Shown: positions 46,150-55,772, counted from the stretch's first letter. The stretch: 64,000 bases of DNA from Candidatus Peregrinibacteria bacterium CG10_big_fil_rev_8_21_14_0_10_36_19 (GCA_002772535.1 PFDP01000014.1:227481-291480); one strand, 5' to 3'. Numbers and translations: made by a program. Notes: a model not told the origin generated them from the letters alone.

Positions 46150-47409
46150 ACGAATGATTGCATTAATATCAGAATCAGGAACATCAAACACCCTTACTCC
46201 TTTTATTACAGCCTCTTGATTCAAAGTGATATCTTCATATCTAGGCTTTAAAGCATTCAAAGAGTTTAGATACATTTCGGCCAACAATTTATAGGCATTA
46301 AAATCAGCTTTAAGCTTACTAGCCTTTTGAGATAAATCAACAAAAGCCTGTAACTGATCATAAGCAGTATCCCCATATAAATCTTGTGCCAAATTAAAAA
46401 ATTGAGTTTCTCGTACAACTTTTTCATCTTCTAAAAGATTAAACTCAGCCTCAATAGAGTCCATAGAGAGGTTAATTTCATTATAAGCAGCATCACCTTG
46501 AACAATTATTTTATTCATATTTTGTAAATACTGTTCAAGAGATTTTCTTCTATTTGTAGACAAATCCAAAAATTCATAAACGTCAGTATCATATATTTGT
46601 TGCAACTGCCTCAACAGTGAAACATAAGCCCCAAACTGCGTTTTATTACTCAAAGGCCCACCCACCAAAAGCCCAACATCAACACCTTTTAAATTAGCAA
46701 AAGCATCTAAAGGTTCTGCAACTATAGGCGACAACGGATTTGTAAACTCAAGCCCAAACACATAGGAAGAAACCAATCCATCAGTACCGTATACGTTGTC
46801 GCCATTATCATCATAATCAACTCTGTCATCATTTTTCTCAACTTTTGGAGTATCAACAACAACAGTTTTATCTATAGAACTACCAACATCACCAACCCCA
46901 AATAAGAACACTGCTAACCCAACTATCACTAATAAAAAGAATACAACAATACCTATAAAATGACCTTTCCCAATACCAGCTTGTCGCAAAATGTCCCAAA
47001 AATCTTCTTTAAAATCAGCCATCAAATCCTCAACAGGCTCATCATCTTCAGTTTTAACATCAACAACCTCAGACTCTACAATTTCAGACTCCACCACCTC
47101 AGGCTCTACAGCCTCAGGCTCTACTTCTGCCGCCTTAGTTTCAAAATCTTCATCAACAAAATCATCATCTTCTTCATCATCAACAACCACATCACCTTCA
47201 TCAAAAGGAGAAGGCGGAACAATATCAGAATCTCTTTTTTTCCTCTTTCTCTTACGCTTTTTTGCAGGATCCGCAACTTCTGCTTCTGCATTTTGCTGAT
47301 TGATTTGATTCCACATTTCAGCGGCCGAATCTTCAGCACTTTTTTGAGAATCATCTCCCAATCCTTGATTTTCATCATCTCCAATTGGAGAATTGTCATC
47401 ATTTATCAT
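46138..47409 (-). CDS. Acidic single-pass membrane protein of unknown function
   Basis: I do not recognise this 423-residue protein. Residues 1-150 are disordered and very acidic apart from a basic knot (KKRKRKRKKRD), and contain a five-residue repeat (VEPEA, VEPEV, VESEI, VESEV). One TM segment (FIGIVVFFLLVIVGLAVFLFG, about 170-190) places the C-terminal 230 residues outside. That part is mainly helical (SLRRQLQQ-like heptads, NMNKIIVQGDAAYNEINLSMDSIEAEF) and ends NAIIRLNP. The layout resembles an envelope scaffold or stalk protein. An extended -10 promoter (TGCTATAAT) lies upstream and the rsh gene follows directly. Confidence 0.8.
   Translation of the reverse strand: MINDDNSPIGDDENQGLGDDSQKSAEDSAAEMWNQINQQNAEAEVADPAKKRKRKRKKRDSDIVPPSPFDEGDVVVDDEEDDDFVDEDFETKAAEVEPEAVEPEVVESEIVESEVVDVKTEDDEPVEDLMADFKEDFWDILRQAGIGKGHFIGIVVFFLLVIVGLAVFLFGVGDVGSSIDKTVVVDTPKVEKNDDRVDYDDNGDNVYGTDGLVSSYVFGLEFTNPLSPIVAEPLDAFANLKGVDVGLLVGGPLSNKTQFGAYVSLLRQLQQIYDTDVYEFLDLSTNRRKSLEQYLQNMNKIIVQGDAAYNEINLSMDSIEAEFNLLEDEKVVRETQFFNLAQDLYGDTAYDQLQAFVDLSQKASKLKADFNAYKLLAEMYLNSLNALKPRYEDITLNQEAVIKGVRVFDVPDSDINAIIRLNP
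47063..47122. repeat. Four imperfect 15-bp tandem repeats in coding DNA
   Basis: The units ACAACCTCAGACTCT, ACAATTTCAGACTCC, ACCACCTCAGGCTCT and ACAGCCTCAGGCTCT follow each other without gaps. They encode the VEPEV-type acidic repeats of the 46138-47409 protein, and their copy number could vary by slippage without a frameshift. Confidence 0.85.
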
Positions 47410-47433
47410 AAAAAAACTCTAAATCATTAATAT

Positions 47434-47442
47434 ATTATAGCA
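47434..47442 (-). promoter_or_regulatory. Extended -10 promoter for the 46138-47409 gene
   Basis: Minus-strand TGCTATAAT is a TGn-extended -10 box about 24 bases before the ATG at 47409. No good -35 box is seen, as is usual for extended -10 promoters. Confidence 0.5.
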
Positions 47443-47466
47443 CAAAAAAGGCTAAAAATACAGCAT

Positions 47467-48009
47467 CTAAATAGAAAATTGCAAAGAAGACAAAAGAAAA
47501 TCCAAAGAAAAATAAACAAAAATCCCCAAAGCTAATAAAAGTAATGAATCATGAATATCTAAACGATGATAAAACCTCAGTAATTTATAAGTAATAACCA
47601 ATAAAAACACAAAAGCCACAAAGTTTAGAAAGCTAACAAACCCTTCAAAAGGCATAAACATAAGCAGCGACGGAAAAACAAAAAGAGACATTCCATACGC
47701 AATTGGCTTAAAAAAACCAAGATCAACACCTTGACCAGAAAAAAATTTACGAGCAGTAAAACTAACAAAATGAATAGCAATCAATAAAGATGCAGCCTTA
47801 AAAAAAACACTACCCAAAGCATAACCCAAGAAAACAACCCCCCATCCAAAATCAAAATAAGCTAAAAAAAAGTGCAAAATATATGGCAAACTAAATAAAA
47901 AGGCAGCACCAAAAAGACGCTCTCGATCTGATGAGATCGAGAGCAGTCTATTACGTTTCAAAGTTAAAACAGAACCTATATCCTGTAATAATTTACTAAA
48001 GAATTCCAT
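47467..48009 (-). CDS. Yip1-like five-TM membrane protein
   Basis: The 180-residue protein has an amphipathic N-terminus ([19 protein letters not shown]) and about five TM helices ([69 protein letters not shown] and [17 protein letters not shown]). The layout resembles bacterial Yip1/YIF1-domain proteins, with a central helix and a soluble turn carrying 'fF.gqg..l'. The function is unknown. Its start overlaps the hppA 3' end by 14 bases, so it is coupled to the pyrophosphatase. Confidence 0.65.
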   Translation of the reverse strand: MEFFSKLLQDIGSVLTLKRNRLLSISSDRERLFGAAFLFSLPYILHFFLAYFDFGWGVVFLGYALGSVFFKAASLLIAIHFVSFTARKFFSGQGVDLGFFKPIAYGMSLFVFPSLLMFMPFEGFVSFLNFVAFVFLLVITYKLLRFYHRLDIHDSLLLLALGIFVYFSLDFLLSSLQFSI

Positions 48010-50041
48010 TTGCAGTAAATAGTGTAGCGAAGATTAAAGAAACAACAGTCATCAGTTTAATAAGAATGTTGATACTTGGACCAGATGTATCTTTGAAAGG
48101 ATCACCAACAGTATCTCCCACCACCGCAGCAGCATGAGTGTCAGAACCTTTACCTCCTAAATTTCCAGCTTCAACATATTTCTTAGCATTATCCCAAGCA
48201 CCACCTGAGTTAGCCATAGAAATAGCCAACATTACACCAGACACAAGAGCACCAGCAAGCAATCCTCCTAGAGCAGTTGAACCAAGAACGTAGCCAACAA
48301 ACACTGGAACAATTACAGCCATTAAACCTGGAACGATCATTTCGCGAATAGCAGCTTTAGTTGAGATATCAACACATCTCTTAGTATCACCTTTTGCCTT
48401 ACCTTCCATCAAACCTTTAATTTCTTTAAATTGTCTTCTAACCTCTTCAATCATATCAAATGCAGCACGACCTACAGCGGCCATAGTCATAGCAGAGAAT
48501 AGGAACGGAAGCATTGCACCAATAAAAAGTCCTATAATTACACGAGGATCCATAATATCAATACTTGGAAGTTGAGCAGCTTGAGTGTAAGCAGCAAAAA
48601 GGGCAAGCGATGTCAAAGCAGCAGAACCAATAGCAAAACCTTTACCGATAGCAGCAGTAGTGTTACCAGCAGAATCTAAAGCATCAGTTTTCTTTCTAAC
48701 ATCTGCTCCCAATTCAGCCATTTCAGCAATACCACCAGCATTATCAGCAACAGGACCATATGCATCAACAGCAAGAGAAATACCAAGTGTAGAAAGCATT
48801 CCCACAGCCGACATAGCAATACCGTACAATCCAGCAAATTCAAATGCTAAGAAAATTGCCAAACAAATAAATAAAACTGGTAACGCAGTAGAAGCATACC
48901 CTAAAGCTAAACCTTGAATAATATTTGTGGCAGCCCCAGTCGTAGAAGCATCAGCAATTTTTTTCACAGGAGAATAATGATCAGAAGTATAGTATTCAGT
49001 TAAAAGACCAATAATAATACCAACAACAAGACCAGAAACAACAGCCACAAAAACATCAAAGCTACCAATTAAACCTTCTTCTGGAATAAAAACACGAGTT
49101 AAATAATATGTAGCAACAACCACCAAAGCAGATGAAACCCAAATACCATTTTTCAATGCTCCATGTATATTTCCTTTTTTACCAACTTTTACAAAGAAAG
49201 TACCTACTACAGCCGAAACAATACCAGCCCCAGCTAAAGCTAATGGCAGATAAATACCGTCCATGCCAAATGTAGCCAAACCAAGAATCATCGCTGATAC
49301 AATTGATCCAACATAAGATTCAAAAAGATCTGCACCCATTCCGGCAACATCACCAACATTATCACCAACATTGTCAGCAATAACTGCAGGATTTCTAGGA
49401 TCATCCTCTGGAATTCCAGCCTCAACTTTTCCTACTAAATCAGCACCAACATCAGCAGCTTTTGTATAAATACCACCACCAACACGTGCAAAAAGAGCAA
49501 TAGAAGAAGCACCAAGTCCAAAACCTGTAATCACAGATAGCACAGTGCTAGGAGAAAGCTCCATTACATCAAAGTAAACATAAAAAAGTACAGAAAGCCC
49601 AAGCAGACCAAGACCAACCACAGCAAGCCCCATTACTGCACCAGATTTAAAAGCCACTCCAAGAGCAGAACCCAAGCTTGTTCTAGCAGCTTCAGCAGTT
49701 CTAACATTGGCACTAGTAGCAATACGCATACCAAAAAATCCAGCCAACACACTACTAATTGCACCATAAACAAATGAAATAGCAGTATACAAACCCTCAT
49801 TTACATTTTCTGTAGAGGCATCATCTAAAAACAAAAACAGAATAACAGCTAAAACCGCTACAAAAACAGCTAAAACTTTATATTCCCTCACCAAGAAAGC
49901 CATTGCACCTTCACGAATAGCCAATGCAATTTCTTTCATTTTTTCATTACCTTGTGGCTTTTTACCAATAAGATAAGCAAAAACATAAGCCACCACGAGC
50001 GCCAGGACGCTAACTGCAGCTGTATAAAATACTACGTTCAT
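47996..50041 (-). CDS. hppA: Membrane-bound ion-pumping pyrophosphatase
   Basis: HppA hydrolyses pyrophosphate and pumps H+ or Na+ out, saving energy released in biosynthesis. The 681-residue protein with about 16 TMs has the catalytic loops [70 protein letters not shown] and the late [12 protein letters not shown]...[20 protein letters not shown]. The segment [10 protein letters not shown] has Ala where K+-independent enzymes have Lys, suggesting a K+-dependent type; pump specificity (H+ versus Na+) cannot be decided by eye. A candidate promoter (TTGGTT, 17 bp, TAAAAT) lies about 40 bases upstream. Confidence 0.96.
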   Translation of the reverse strand: MNVVFYTAAVSVLALVVAYVFAYLIGKKPQGNEKMKEIALAIREGAMAFLVREYKVLAVFVAVLAVILFLFLDDASTENVNEGLYTAISFVYGAISSVLAGFFGMRIATSANVRTAEAARTSLGSALGVAFKSGAVMGLAVVGLGLLGLSVLFYVYFDVMELSPSTVLSVITGFGLGASSIALFARVGGGIYTKAADVGADLVGKVEAGIPEDDPRNPAVIADNVGDNVGDVAGMGADLFESYVGSIVSAMILGLATFGMDGIYLPLALAGAGIVSAVVGTFFVKVGKKGNIHGALKNGIWVSSALVVVATYYLTRVFIPEEGLIGSFDVFVAVVSGLVVGIIIGLLTEYYTSDHYSPVKKIADASTTGAATNIIQGLALGYASTALPVLFICLAIFLAFEFAGLYGIAMSAVGMLSTLGISLAVDAYGPVADNAGGIAEMAELGADVRKKTDALDSAGNTTAAIGKGFAIGSAALTSLALFAAYTQAAQLPSIDIMDPRVIIGLFIGAMLPFLFSAMTMAAVGRAAFDMIEEVRRQFKEIKGLMEGKAKGDTKRCVDISTKAAIREMIVPGLMAVIVPVFVGYVLGSTALGGLLAGALVSGVMLAISMANSGGAWDNAKKYVEAGNLGGKGSDTHAAAVVGDTVGDPFKDTSGPSINILIKLMTVVSLIFATLFTANGIL

Positions 50042-50078
50042 AAGAAACTAAGTTAAAAACTAATGGTTTACGGCAAGG

Positions 50079-50107
50079 ATTTTAAAGGAAAACCACTAAA
50101 AAACCAA
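50079..50107 (-). promoter_or_regulatory. Candidate hppA promoter
   Basis: Minus-strand TTGGTT (50102-50107), 17 bp, TAAAAT (50079-50084). The predicted leader of about 30 bases is longer than for most genes here. Confidence 0.5.
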
Positions 50108-50115
50108 GATGAATT

Positions 50116-50589
50116 CTAATAAACATCACCACTAAAACGATCTGCCACATCAAGAAAAAAATTCTGTAAATCATTTTGTTCAGAAGAATCAGCCCCCCAT
50201 ATATACCCCCATTCTTTTCCAAGCTCATTTTCTACAATAGAATCAATTGTAATTTTAAAATTAGCATCATCTGGCAAAGCATTTTGATGATTTTCAGCTA
50301 AAATACGAATTACATTTTCAAATTTATCAAAGAACTCCCCTGCCAAAACACCTTCAGAATCAACATCATCACTCCCCTTAGATAAAAAATGTTTTAAATA
50401 TTCAACCTCCAAAGAGCGAGATTCATAATCCGGAGTAATATTCAAACCAATAGTGTAATTATCAGAATTAGTAACACCCTCAGTAATTAAATAAAAATTT
50501 ACAGCCCCAACCCTCTCCACATTGGAATTCAAAAAGGTACATGCGCTCAAAAAAACTGAAAACAAAACCAACAATAATATATTTTTCAT
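50116..50589 (-). CDS. Hypothetical lipoprotein
   Basis: The 157-residue protein opens with a lipoprotein signal peptide (KNILLLVLFSVFLSAC, lipobox LSAC), so Cys17 should be lipidated by Lgt (15877-16671). The mature part is acidic, with mixed strands and helices (VNFYLITEGVTNSDNYTIGLNI, FDKFENVIRILAENHQN), and ends in an Asp/Phe-rich helix. I recognise no family. A TATAAT box 7 bases before the ATG indicates its own leaderless promoter. Confidence 0.75.
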   Translation of the reverse strand: MKNILLLVLFSVFLSACTFLNSNVERVGAVNFYLITEGVTNSDNYTIGLNITPDYESRSLEVEYLKHFLSKGSDDVDSEGVLAGEFFDKFENVIRILAENHQNALPDDANFKITIDSIVENELGKEWGYIWGADSSEQNDLQNFFLDVADRFSGDVY

Positions 50590-50596
50590 AGTTCAA

Positions 50597-50602
50597 ATTA
50601 TA
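50597..50602 (-). promoter_or_regulatory. -10 box for the lipoprotein gene, predicted leaderless
   Basis: Minus-strand TATAAT ends 7 bases before the ATG at 50589. A weak -35 (TTAGTA) lies 16 bp upstream of it. Confidence 0.6.
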
Positions 50603-50657
50603 TACTCTAAAGAAAGTATACTAATATATCAGCAAAGGAACAAGTTCTAAGAAATTA

Positions 50658-51287
50658 TTACTCAGCTGCAGCCTCTCCAGATTCAGCTGATTCAGCAGAA
50701 TCAGAAGATTCTTCAATTGGAGCTTCAACTTCAACCTTAGGAGCAGAAACGTTAGCCACTACATCCTCAGGTTCATGTAAAATTACAACAGTAGAAGGAA
50801 CAACTAGATCTTGAACTCTAACATAAGAGTGAAAATCAACTATAGAGCTAATATCAACCTCTATAGAATGAATAAGATCTTTTGGAAGACATTCTACCTC
50901 AATTTCATGCATATGAGCAGTGAACACACCACCCAACTCTTTTACAGCAGGAGCCATACCTACAAATTCCAAAGGAACTTTAGTATGAAGTTTTTCACCC
51001 ATACGAACATTGATAACATCAACATGAGTAAATCTGTCAGTCGCAGGATGATAAGAAACATCATGAACTAAAACCAATAAAGGTTTTCCAGCACCAGTAT
51101 TCAATTCAATAATAGTATTTGAACCAGCTTTTTTGAATAATCTTCTAAAAGTTTGATAATCAACTTGGAAAGATTGATTTTCAACACCTTTCCCATAATA
51201 TTCTATTGGTAAAAGATTATTAGCCAACAAATCTTTGGCTTTAATACTTTTATCACGAGTTTGTACATCTAATACTATTGAGTCCAT
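50658..51287 (-). CDS. rplY: 50S ribosomal protein L25 (CTC type)
   Basis: L25 binds 5S rRNA. From ATG 51287 the product is 209 residues: the L25 5S-binding domain (VLDVQTRDKSIKAKDLLANNLLPIEYYGKG, LVHDVSYHPATDRFTHVDVINV), the C-terminal TL5/CTC domain (VPLEFVGMAPAVKELGGVF, DLIHSIEVDISSI) and an acidic Ser/Glu/Ala tail. The ORF-track start (51341) is rejected because a good promoter (TTGCAC, 17 bp, TAGAAT) lies at 51313-51341, and L25 proteins begin just before a strand like MDSIVLDVQ. Confidence 0.94.
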   Translation of the reverse strand: MDSIVLDVQTRDKSIKAKDLLANNLLPIEYYGKGVENQSFQVDYQTFRRLFKKAGSNTIIELNTGAGKPLLVLVHDVSYHPATDRFTHVDVINVRMGEKLHTKVPLEFVGMAPAVKELGGVFTAHMHEIEVECLPKDLIHSIEVDISSIVDFHSYVRVQDLVVPSTVVILHEPEDVVANVSAPKVEVEAPIEESSDSAESAESGEAAAE

Positions 51288-51312
51288 AAAATTTAAGTAA
51301 ATTGCGGGGCTT

Positions 51313-51341
51313 ATTCTAATCAATAAGATCATATTGTGCAA
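51313..51341 (-). promoter_or_regulatory. rplY promoter
   Basis: Minus-strand TTGCAC (51336-51341), exactly 17 bp, TAGAAT (51313-51318), leaving a leader of about 20 bases before ATG 51287. Confidence 0.65.
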
Positions 51342-51360
51342 TAGAATTTTGATTAAAGAT

Positions 51361-51389
51361 TTTTTGTGTTAAAATACCGCCCGTATAAT
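51361..51389 (+). promoter_or_regulatory. ybaB-mltG promoter
   Basis: TATAAT (51384-51389) with a poor -35 (TTTTTG, 51361-51366) 17 bp upstream. The leader is under 10 bases. The promoter is back to back with that of rplY. Confidence 0.5.
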
Positions 51390-51403
51390 TAAAAAAAATA
51401 ACT

Positions 51404-51694
51404 ATGTTTGACCAAGCAAAAGACCTATATAAACTACAAAAACAAGCTAAAGAAATTAAAAAGAAGCTAGAAAACACACATATTGAAGCAGAAGAAAATG
51501 GAGTTATCATTACAATCAACGGAGAACAAAAAGTTCTAAAAGTAACTATTCAAGACGAAATGTTACAAAATAAAACACAACTAGAAGCAAATCTAGAAAA
51601 AGCTTTCAACAAAGGAGTGAAAAAAGCACAAGAAATTGGAGCAAGTATGATGAAAGACATTATGGGAGATTTCAATTTACCAGGAATGAACTAA
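51404..51694 (+). CDS. YbaB/EbfC nucleoid-associated protein
   Basis: The 96-residue protein has the YbaB fold: an N-terminal helix (DLYKLQKQAKEIKKKLENTHIEAE), a three-strand sheet (NGVIITINGEQKVLKVTIQD) and a C-terminal helix (LEKAFNKGVKKAQEIGASMM) with an 'M.....lp.m' ending (GDFNLPGMN). Such dimers bind DNA without much sequence specificity. Its usual neighbour recR is absent. It overlaps the mltG start by one base (TAATG). Confidence 0.88.
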   Translation: MFDQAKDLYKLQKQAKEIKKKLENTHIEAEENGVIITINGEQKVLKVTIQDEMLQNKTQLEANLEKAFNKGVKKAQEIGASMMKDIMGDFNLPGMN

Positions 51695-52725
51695 TGGCTA
51701 GAAACAAAAAATTTAAAAGGAAAATAAAAAGATTTATTATTTTCACTTTGATAATAAGTCTTTTCCTCTATCACAAATACAGTACATACATTTATGTACC
51801 TTTTGACGAAAATAACACAGAAGAAATAGCCATCACGATCAAAAAAGGCGAATCAATCAAAGAAATTGCTTCAGACCTCAAAGAAAAAAAACTCATAAGG
51901 AATGCTTTCACTTTCAGATATTTCATAAAACACAACAATTTAGATAAAAACATTTTTGCCGGTAGATTTCACCTACAACAAAGCATGAACGTGCCTAAAA
52001 TAATAGAAAAATTAAGCAACAAAGCGGATGCCGAATATATCATAACAATACAAGAAGGGCTTACAATAAAAGATATAGATGCAAAATTAGTAGAACTAGA
52101 ATTGATAAAAAGTGGAGATTTCATATCTGCTGTAGAAAATTTCAACGGATGGGAGTATTACAATTTTTTAGATAAAGAAGATTTATCCAAATTAAAACTA
52201 CCACTCGAAGGTTATCTCTACCCAGACACCTACTATCTCGATCCAGGAACATTTAAACCTCACCATCTCATATATTTAGCACTGGACAATTTTGAAAAAA
52301 AATATAGCGAAATAAACAAAAACAGCCCAATACTAAAAAAATATGGACTAGAAAATGTAATAACCATGGCATCAATCATAGAAAATGAAGTTTTTGGAGA
52401 AGTAGACAGAAAAATGGTCTCAGATATTCTATGGAGAAGGCTAGAAAACGGCTGGACAATAGGAGCAGACGCTACCCTACTATATATCACCGATGACAGA
52501 ACAATTACAAAATCAGACCTAGCAATAGATTCACCATACAACACTCGTAAAAACACAGGACTCCCGCCAGGACCAATTTCCAATCCAAGCACAAGCAGTA
52601 TAAACGCAGCCTTAAATCCAACGCCAAACAACTACTGGTTTTATCTCACAACTTTAGACACAGGAAAAGTGATCTACGCAAAAACAAACGAAGAACAAAA
52701 TATAAATAGAGCAAAATACCTTTAA
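51694..52725 (+). CDS. mltG: Endolytic murein transglycosylase MltG
   Basis: MltG cuts growing glycan strands at the membrane. The 343-residue protein has a basic N-terminus and a single TM (FIIFTLIISLFLYH), then a LysM-like module (ITIKKGESIKEIASDLKEKKLI). The YceG catalytic domain has GYLYPDTYYLDPGT, MASIIENEVFGE (catalytic Glu near residue 230), DATLLYI, SPYNTRKNTGLPPGPISNPSTSSINAALNPT and a final WFYLTT. The length is typical. It is coupled to ybaB, and its last 4 bases overlap the convergent FecR-like gene. Confidence 0.96.
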   Translation: MARNKKFKRKIKRFIIFTLIISLFLYHKYSTYIYVPFDENNTEEIAITIKKGESIKEIASDLKEKKLIRNAFTFRYFIKHNNLDKNIFAGRFHLQQSMNVPKIIEKLSNKADAEYIITIQEGLTIKDIDAKLVELELIKSGDFISAVENFNGWEYYNFLDKEDLSKLKLPLEGYLYPDTYYLDPGTFKPHHLIYLALDNFEKKYSEINKNSPILKKYGLENVITMASIIENEVFGEVDRKMVSDILWRRLENGWTIGADATLLYITDDRTITKSDLAIDSPYNTRKNTGLPPGPISNPSTSSINAALNPTPNNYWFYLTTLDTGKVIYAKTNEEQNINRAKYL

Positions 52726-54020
52726 TCAGCTAACCCCTCAGAATTAGTAGCCGGCTCAACAGCTGCAGCAGGATCATGAAACACCTTCACAATCAAAGGT
52801 TCACTTTTAGTACCATCTGCAGAAACTGCAACAATCTCATAAGTATTTTCACCCTTAACCATCAAAGAAAAATCTGCATTCGCAAAATAACTCCATGTAG
52901 TATCACCAGGTTTAAATTTAGTTAAAGTAAATCCATTCACAATAACCTTTTCAGCACCAGAAACAGTACCAGTTAAAGTAGCCAATCTACCTGTTACAAC
53001 ATAAAATCCATCAGAGTTGGTTTTTGTAAGCCCTTCAACAGATGCAATGGTCGGCTTTTTCAAAGGAGCAGATTCAGCTTTTTTAGGATCTTCCTTTTCA
53101 GTCGCAGAATCACCATCTTTCGTTTCAGAATCCTTTTCAGCACCATCAACAGATTCACCTTCAGAGTCCTCAGAAGATTCCCCATCAAGAGCCTCCTCTT
53201 CAATCGGCGGTTCTAGTTTTTTAGGCTCAACTTTAATAAAAGTACCAGTATCACTATCAACCTTCACAAACTCTGTAGGATTCTTATCCTCATCAGTATT
53301 CCATAAATACCAAGATGAGTCCTTAAATTCATCAGACAAAGCAGACAAAACGCTAGGACTTTGATGCTGCCAATATCTAGCCAAAACATCGTCATTAAAC
53401 ACAATCTCCTGACCAACCCCAATAGTTTCAGTATCAACAACTTTACCAGAGTCATCATTTGAAATAACATCAACAGACAAAGAATCCCCATGAAGAACCC
53501 TAACAGATTCATCAAACTCATTCACAACTTCAAAAATATTAGAACCAGAAGAAGCTACAACAATATCAGATCCCCTAACAACAATATTAGTAGATTCACT
53601 ATTCTTATAAACTTTATTAAACCAAGCCTTTCCGTCTACCAACAGCAAAGACATAGCAGGTGCCTTTGGATCATCACTCATTTCTTCAAAAACAACGTCA
53701 GACCCCCCATCCAAACGCATAACAGTTCCATCAAAAAACTCTACAATAACTTGCGCCCCAGCGGAAGTTTTAAGCTCATCACCTTGAACAATAAGAGCAT
53801 CTGATGCCAACTCAAAAAAATCTTCAGTACCCCAAGTTTTCATTTCAACAGTTCCGCCAACAATGTGCATATAAGCCCCCTGCGTTGGCTCAGACTTAAA
53901 AACAGTCTTCCACAAATTAAAAAGCAAAACAAAAATCACTCCAACACATAATATAATCAAAAATGGCACGATATAATCAACCAACTCAGATCTACCACGA
54001 GAACGATGCCTTCTATGCAT
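52722..54020 (-). CDS. FecR-like membrane-anchored surface protein
   Basis: The 432-residue protein has a basic N-terminus (MHRRHRSRGRSE), one TM (IVPFLIILCVGVIFVLLFNLW) and a FecR-type beta domain (GDELKTSAGAQVIVEFFDGTVMRLDGGSDVVFEE; GKAWFNKV; VRGSDIVVASSGSNIFEV). After an acidic, Ser/Glu/Asp-rich disordered linker (about 270-320) it ends with an Ig-like module (TGTVSGAEKVIVNGFTLTKF...FSLMVKGENTYEIVAVSADG). FecR domains in non-enteric bacteria are often structural rather than signalling, and no sigma factor gene adjoins it. It lies downstream of dnaA and overlaps mltG by 4 bases. Confidence 0.82.
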   Translation of the reverse strand: MHRRHRSRGRSELVDYIVPFLIILCVGVIFVLLFNLWKTVFKSEPTQGAYMHIVGGTVEMKTWGTEDFFELASDALIVQGDELKTSAGAQVIVEFFDGTVMRLDGGSDVVFEEMSDDPKAPAMSLLLVDGKAWFNKVYKNSESTNIVVRGSDIVVASSGSNIFEVVNEFDESVRVLHGDSLSVDVISNDDSGKVVDTETIGVGQEIVFNDDVLARYWQHQSPSVLSALSDEFKDSSWYLWNTDEDKNPTEFVKVDSDTGTFIKVEPKKLEPPIEEEALDGESSEDSEGESVDGAEKDSETKDGDSATEKEDPKKAESAPLKKPTIASVEGLTKTNSDGFYVVTGRLATLTGTVSGAEKVIVNGFTLTKFKPGDTTWSYFANADFSLMVKGENTYEIVAVSADGTKSEPLIVKVFHDPAAAVEPATNSEGLAD

Positions 54021-54079
54021 AACAATAAATTACAAAATATCTAAGTGTAATATACATAACAAAACATAATCTTGCCAAA

Positions 54080-55522
54080 TTAAAGTCCCATTTCTCTCTT
54101 CAAAGCGTTCACATCTCTAACCAATCTCAAATTTTTCTTCAAATCCTCAGCAGTTTTACTACAAGCATGCATTACAGTAGTGTGATTTCTACCACCAAAT
54201 GTTGATCCAATTTTTTCATATGACTCATTCAACTCTTGTTTGATTAAGTACATACAAATTTGTCTTGGCTGCATAACCTCCTTCTTACGAACTTGACCAA
54301 TTAGATCATCTACACTTAAACCATAGTATTTAGCAACTATTGCCATAACATCAGTAGCCTGCTTAACAATCATTTCAGTTCTTTTAGCCTCAATATCGTA
54401 ACCAATAATCTCCTGAGCCTTGTTAAGTCTTTTAATTATCTCTGCAACAGATCTAATCGTTGGAACACTGTCTGAAAGTTGACTTTCAGCAACTGCCTGA
54501 CGCAAAACCCCTTCCAACTCACGAACACTATTATGAACATTACTTGCAACAAAACTCAAAACCTCTGGATCAATAATTGCTTCAAAATCTTTACATTTAT
54601 CTTGCAAGATAGCTAAACGTGTTTCAAAGTCAGGGAAAAGCATTTCAACAACCATCCCCATAGCAAATCTACTCTTCAACCTTTCATCCAAACCTTGAAG
54701 CTCTGTTGGAGGTCTATCACTTGTAATTACAATTTGTTTATTAGCATCATAAAGCTCATTAAATGTATGAAAAAACTCTTGTTGTGAAGAATCCTTTCTC
54801 GCAAAGAATTGAACATCATCCAATAAAAATACATCAACATTTCTATACTGCTCTTTAAATTTATGCATATTTCTACGACCAATCGCTTCCACAACTTCAG
54901 AAACAAATTTTTCAGCAGTAATATATTTAACAACCTTATCAGGAAAATTTCTCAGGACCTCATTACCAACAGCTTGTAACAAATGAGTTTTACCCAAACC
55001 AACATCACCATAAATATAAAGTGGATTATAAATCCCACCTGGATTCTCACTAACAGCACTACAAACAGCATGTGGAAGTCTGTTATCTTTTCCAACAACA
55101 AAAGTATCTAGTGTATACCTCTCGTTCAACATCTTACTAACAACCCTTTCTCCACGAGACCCCTTTGAAACAGTAACCTCATTAACATTACGAACTTTTC
55201 TAATTTTTTTATCATCAGTCTCTTTAAATAACTCTTTTACATCAGCACCTTCTACACTTTCCTTATCAGCTAATTTACCCAAAACTTCATATTCAACATT
55301 CTTAACAGTAGCATCAACTTCTTTCAAAGCCTGCAAAAGCTTAACCTGATACTTACTACTAATCCAATTCATGGCAAAAACAGTAGGAACACCTACGATT
55401 GCAGTACCATCCTCCTTAATTTCAACAAGCACTGTTGATTGAAACCAAGTTATAAACTGAGCCTTTTGAATTGTTGGCATCAGCCTTTTAAGTACAGACA
55501 ACCATAGATCTTTAGTAGACAT
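54080..55522 (-). CDS. dnaA: Chromosomal replication initiator protein DnaA
   Basis: DnaA opens the replication origin. The 480-residue protein has domain I (LWLSVLKRLMPTIQKAQFITWFQST), a charged linker (KELFKETDDKKIRKV) and the AAA+ core (YTLDTFVVGKDNRLPHA, Walker A YGDVGLGKTHLLQAVG, Walker B VFLLDDVQFF, ITSDRPP and LKSRFAMG). Domain IV carries the DnaA-box-binding helix (IGSTFGGRNHTTVMHACSK). dnaN and recF are not adjacent; a FecR-like gene follows. The 309-base upstream spacer is the natural candidate for regulation, but it has no cluster of DnaA boxes. Confidence 0.97.
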   Translation of the reverse strand: MSTKDLWLSVLKRLMPTIQKAQFITWFQSTVLVEIKEDGTAIVGVPTVFAMNWISSKYQVKLLQALKEVDATVKNVEYEVLGKLADKESVEGADVKELFKETDDKKIRKVRNVNEVTVSKGSRGERVVSKMLNERYTLDTFVVGKDNRLPHAVCSAVSENPGGIYNPLYIYGDVGLGKTHLLQAVGNEVLRNFPDKVVKYITAEKFVSEVVEAIGRRNMHKFKEQYRNVDVFLLDDVQFFARKDSSQQEFFHTFNELYDANKQIVITSDRPPTELQGLDERLKSRFAMGMVVEMLFPDFETRLAILQDKCKDFEAIIDPEVLSFVASNVHNSVRELEGVLRQAVAESQLSDSVPTIRSVAEIIKRLNKAQEIIGYDIEAKRTEMIVKQATDVMAIVAKYYGLSVDDLIGQVRKKEVMQPRQICMYLIKQELNESYEKIGSTFGGRNHTTVMHACSKTAEDLKKNLRLVRDVNALKREMGL

Positions 55523-55538
55523 AGAAAACAGATTAAAA

Positions 55539-55574
55539 ATTTTGCCCTGAAATCTTAGAGGAATATTTTGCCCT
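55539..55574. repeat. 10-bp direct repeat upstream of dnaA
   Basis: ATTTTGCCCT occurs at 55539-55548 and again at 55565-55574, a spacing of 26 bp (about 2.5 helical turns) just before the dnaA start at 55522. It could be an operator. Confidence 0.5.
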
Positions 55575-55772
55575 TAATTCCTAGAAGACGATGTTTATAA
55601 TATATACTTTTATAGGCTTAAACAAGCCCTTAACTCTTAAGCACAAGCAATACAACATTTAGTGTTAAATTAAGAAAACACACCAATATGTGGAATAAAA
55701 AAGCAGCTAAAAAACATTTTAAACAACCTCGCAATAACACCACAGTACATTCTTGACAAAACACGCAAGCCC

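Noticed and set aside
46960-47430. Plus-strand ORFs of 156 and 102 aa
   Set aside because: They are antisense to a low-complexity acidic region. Their Ser/Thr- or Arg/Ile-rich composition is a by-product of the repeats.
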